Shown here piece after piece: positions 6,219-8,135 of a stretch of 8,135 bases of DNA (within the stretch, counting starts at the first letter, position 1; each line of letters begins with the position of its first letter). The notes under the pieces are model-generated. The model ran no database searches. It was not told the origin of the DNA and worked only from the letters and a program-made list of their open reading frames with translations. Origin of the DNA: a bacterium (GTDB lineage: Bacteria > Pseudomonadota > Gammaproteobacteria > Burkholderiales > Burkholderiaceae_C); NCBI GenBank assembly GCA_030824095.1, contig JAVBYK010000512.1, positions 1 to 8,135 on the forward strand. The letters run 5' to 3'. The position numbers and the translations under genes were made by a program.

Positions 6219-7079
6219 TTAAATCTTCGCCCGGGTCAGCACCCGCGCCAGAATATTCAGCCCCAGGACCGCAACCGTGATGATGAAGACGCCAGCCCAT
6301 GCCAGCTTCTGCCAGTTTTCATAGGGGCTCATCGCAAACTTGAAGATCGTCACCGGCAGGCTGGCCATGGGCTCGCTCAGCGAAGACGTCCAGAACTGGT
6401 TGCTCAGCGCGGTGAACAGCAACGGAGCCGTCTCACCGGCAATGCGGGCCACGGCCAGCAGCACACCGGTGATGACGCCGGCTCGCGCCGCCTTCAGCGT
6501 GATGCTCAGGATGACCTTCCACTTGGGCGCACCCAGTGCATAGGCCGCTTCGCGCAGACCGGACGGAACCAGTTGCAGCATGTTCTCGGTGGTGCGGATC
6601 ACGACCGGGATCACCAGCAACGACAGTGCCACCACGCCCGCATAACCCGAAAAGGATTTGAAGCGCGACACCACCACGGCGTAGACAAACAAACCAATCA
6701 CAATCGACGGGGCAGACAACAGGATATCGTTGACAAACCGTGTGAGGGAGGCCAGCCAGCTCTTGGAATCGAACTCCGCCAGATAAATCCCGGCCATCAC
6801 CCCCACCGGGGTTCCCACGCAGGTTGCCAGGGTCACCATCACAAACGAGCCGTAGATGGCATTCGCCAGTCCACCTTCGTCGTTCGGCGGCGGCGTCATC
6901 TGGGTGAAGGTCGCAAAATTCAAGCCGCCCAGGCCCAGCAGAATGGTTTCCCACAGAATCCAGAACAGCCAGAACAGGCCAAAGGCCATGGCAATCAGCG
7001 CCAGACCGGTGGCAATCTGGTTGACCAGCTTGCGCTGGGCAAACTTGGCTGCGCGGAGTTGGTGTGCGGTCACGGTCAT
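6219..7079 (-). CDS. pstA: Phosphate ABC transporter permease PstA
   Basis: PstA is one of two inner-membrane subunits that form the phosphate channel. The 286-residue protein shows six hydrophobic segments at about 22-51, 75-101, 117-137, 145-162, 201-221 and 260-281. The cytoplasmic EAA loop, which docks on PstB, is REAAYALGAPKWKVILSITL (176-195). FVNDILLSAPSIVIGLFVY and ARIAGETAPLLFTA are typical PstA blocks. The outer loop near 60-70 (MTPPPNDEGGLANAI) matches the usual TxxPPP...GGIxNAI pattern. ATG at 7079 overlaps the pstC stop (ATGA, 7079-7076), so translation is probably coupled. The stop is TAA at 6219-6221, with pstB 37 bases on. No irregularity seen. Confidence 0.97.
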   Translation of the reverse strand: MTVTAHQLRAAKFAQRKLVNQIATGLALIAMAFGLFWLFWILWETILLGLGGLNFATFTQMTPPPNDEGGLANAIYGSFVMVTLATCVGTPVGVMAGIYLAEFDSKSWLASLTRFVNDILLSAPSIVIGLFVYAVVVSRFKSFSGYAGVVALSLLVIPVVIRTTENMLQLVPSGLREAAYALGAPKWKVILSITLKAARAGVITGVLLAVARIAGETAPLLFTALSNQFWTSSLSEPMASLPVTIFKFAMSPYENWQKLAWAGVFIITVAVLGLNILARVLTRAKI

Positions 7080-8107
7080 GTTTTCGCTCCCTCGTTCTTG
7101 CGCAGTTGCAGCAGCAGTATCTTGGACAAGGACAAAATCACAAACGTAATAAAGAACAACACCAGGCCCAGGTACATCAGCGATGCCTGGTGCAGGCCTT
7201 CGCCCGCTTCGGCAAACTCGTTGGCCAAGGCAGAAGTGATGCTATTGGCGGCCTGGAACAGACTCACGGAATCCAGTTGGTTGAAATTGCCAATGACAAA
7301 GGTCACCGCCATGGTCTCACCAATGGCACGACCCAGGCCCAGCATGATGCCGCCAATGACACCGGTCTTGGTGTAGGGCAGAACCACCTTGGACACCACC
7401 TCCCAGGTGGTGGCGCCCAACCCGTAGGCAGACTCCTTCAGCAGGGGTGGCGTCACTTCAAACACATCGCGCATTACAGCGGCAATGAAGGGAATGATCA
7501 TGATGGCCAAAATCACGCCAGCGGAGAAGATACCGATGCCCACCGGAGGACCGGAGACAAAGGCGCCCAGATAGGGCACGCCGGAGAAGGCGGCCTGCAG
7601 GGGCTGCTGCACATAGGTGGCCAACACCGGACCAAAGATCAGCAGACCCCACATGCCATAGACGATGGACGGCACCGCCGCCAGCAACTCGATGGCCGTG
7701 CCCAAGGGGCGCTTGAGCCAAGCCGGTGACAACTCGGTCAGAAACAGTGCAATCCCGAAACTCACTGGCACGGCAATCAGCAACGCGATAAACGATGTTG
7801 CCAGCGTGCCATAGATCATGACCAGGCCACCAAACTCCTCCTTGACCGGGTCCCAGGTGGTGCTGGTCAAAAAGCCCAGTCCGTATTTGCTGATGGCCGG
7901 CCAGGCACCGATGGTGAGCGAAGCCAGAATGGCCAGCAACATGCCCAGGGTGACCAGGGCCGAGCCCTTGGCCACCCAGCCAAAGATAAGGTCAGCCAGA
8001 GGGCCTGACCGTGGCTTCTTGACAGGAGGAGGTTGGATCATTGCGCTCACCGGCTGGGTTGCAGAGGGGCCGGGCTGGTAGCCCTCGTGCGCAAGTGTAG
8101 TGGACAT
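7076..8107 (-). CDS. pstC: Phosphate ABC transporter permease PstC
   Basis: PstC pairs with PstA to form the membrane pore for phosphate delivered by PstS. The 343 residues have a Pro-rich cytoplasmic N-terminal tail (1-45) and about six membrane segments near 47-68, 97-124, 138-163, 190-212, 250-275 and 306-335. The EAA loop is KESAYGLGATTWEVVSKVVL (224-243), followed by GRAIGETMAVTFVIGN, a PstC signature. I prefer ATG 8107 (MSTTLAHEGY), with GGGA eight bases upstream. An in-frame ATG at 8131 would add eight residues, and the frame stays open to the window edge, so a longer form cannot be excluded. The stop TGA overlaps the pstA ATG. pstS is expected just upstream, outside the window. The next entry describes a hairpin in its coding sequence. 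Confidence 0.95.
   Translation of the reverse strand: MSTTLAHEGYQPGPSATQPVSAMIQPPPVKKPRSGPLADLIFGWVAKGSALVTLGMLLAILASLTIGAWPAISKYGLGFLTSTTWDPVKEEFGGLVMIYGTLATSFIALLIAVPVSFGIALFLTELSPAWLKRPLGTAIELLAAVPSIVYGMWGLLIFGPVLATYVQQPLQAAFSGVPYLGAFVSGPPVGIGIFSAGVILAIMIIPFIAAVMRDVFEVTPPLLKESAYGLGATTWEVVSKVVLPYTKTGVIGGIMLGLGRAIGETMAVTFVIGNFNQLDSVSLFQAANSITSALANEFAEAGEGLHQASLMYLGLVLFFITFVILSLSKILLLQLRKNEGAKT
7394..7412 (-). repeat. Perfect 8-bp hairpin inside pstC
   Basis: CACCACCT (7394-7401) and AGGTGGTG (7405-7412) are exact reverse complements around a 3-base loop. In pstC mRNA this reads CACCACCU-GGG-AGGUGGUG, so an SD-like GGGAGGU lies in the loop and descending arm. It encodes TTWEVV in the EAA loop. 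The structure may follow from codon choice alone. Confidence 0.3.
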
Positions 8108-8135
8108 GATTGCGTTCCCGTGCGAACCCATACTG

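Noticed and set aside
6147..7376. A 409-codon plus-strand open frame over pstA and pstC
   Set aside because: It is antisense to two intact permease genes, has His/Gln/Arg-rich translation and no plausible start context.
7401..7862. The 12-mer TCCCAGGTGGTG occurs at 7401-7412 and 7851-7862, exactly 450 bases apart
   Set aside because: Both copies encode Thr-Thr-Trp in pstC (TTWE and TTWD) with the same preferred codons. The surrounding residues are unrelated, so this is coincidence rather than internal duplication.

Overview
The window is ordinary, densely coded chromosomal DNA from a GC-rich Gram-negative bacterium, most likely a betaproteobacterium of the Burkholderiales (Comamonadaceae-like, for example the Rhodoferax/Polaromonas group). 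This placement is inferred from protein character and gene order: rho followed by a zinc-free type B L31 gene, and a pst-phoU-phoB-phoR cluster in one run. It was not checked by a search. No rRNA, tRNA, CRISPR array, insertion sequence, phage gene or integration site is visible, and no gene-free stretch exceeds 300 bases.

Layout. Plus strand, 1-2587: the 3' end of rho (transcription termination factor), a perfect TATAAT box and short leader, rpmE type B (ribosomal protein L31), a 16-bp dyad, a strong intrinsic terminator, then a large multi-membrane-span protein that looks like an ArnT/GT39-type (GT-C) glycosyltransferase. Minus strand, 8135 down to 2609: pstC, pstA, pstB, phoU, phoB and phoR. 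The two blocks converge at about 2588-2608, with 21 bases between stop codons.

How the genes work together. PstC and PstA form the membrane channel and PstB the ATPase of the high-affinity phosphate ABC transporter. The periplasmic phosphate-binding protein PstS is not in the window and would be expected just upstream of pstC, beyond base 8135, probably with the Pho box that drives the operon. PhoU links transporter state to the sensor kinase PhoR, which phosphorylates PhoB, the DNA-binding activator of phosphate-starvation genes. Tight spacing (ATGA stop/start overlaps at pstC/pstA and phoU/phoB; gaps of 10, 18 and 37 bases elsewhere) supports one transcript. On the other strand, rho and rpmE are housekeeping genes.

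I do not see a previously undescribed system. The least explained element is the GT-C-like membrane protein at 884-2587. It starts with GTG only 18 bases after a strong terminator, has no visible promoter or ribosome binding site, and departs from the usual ArnT lipid-binding motif.
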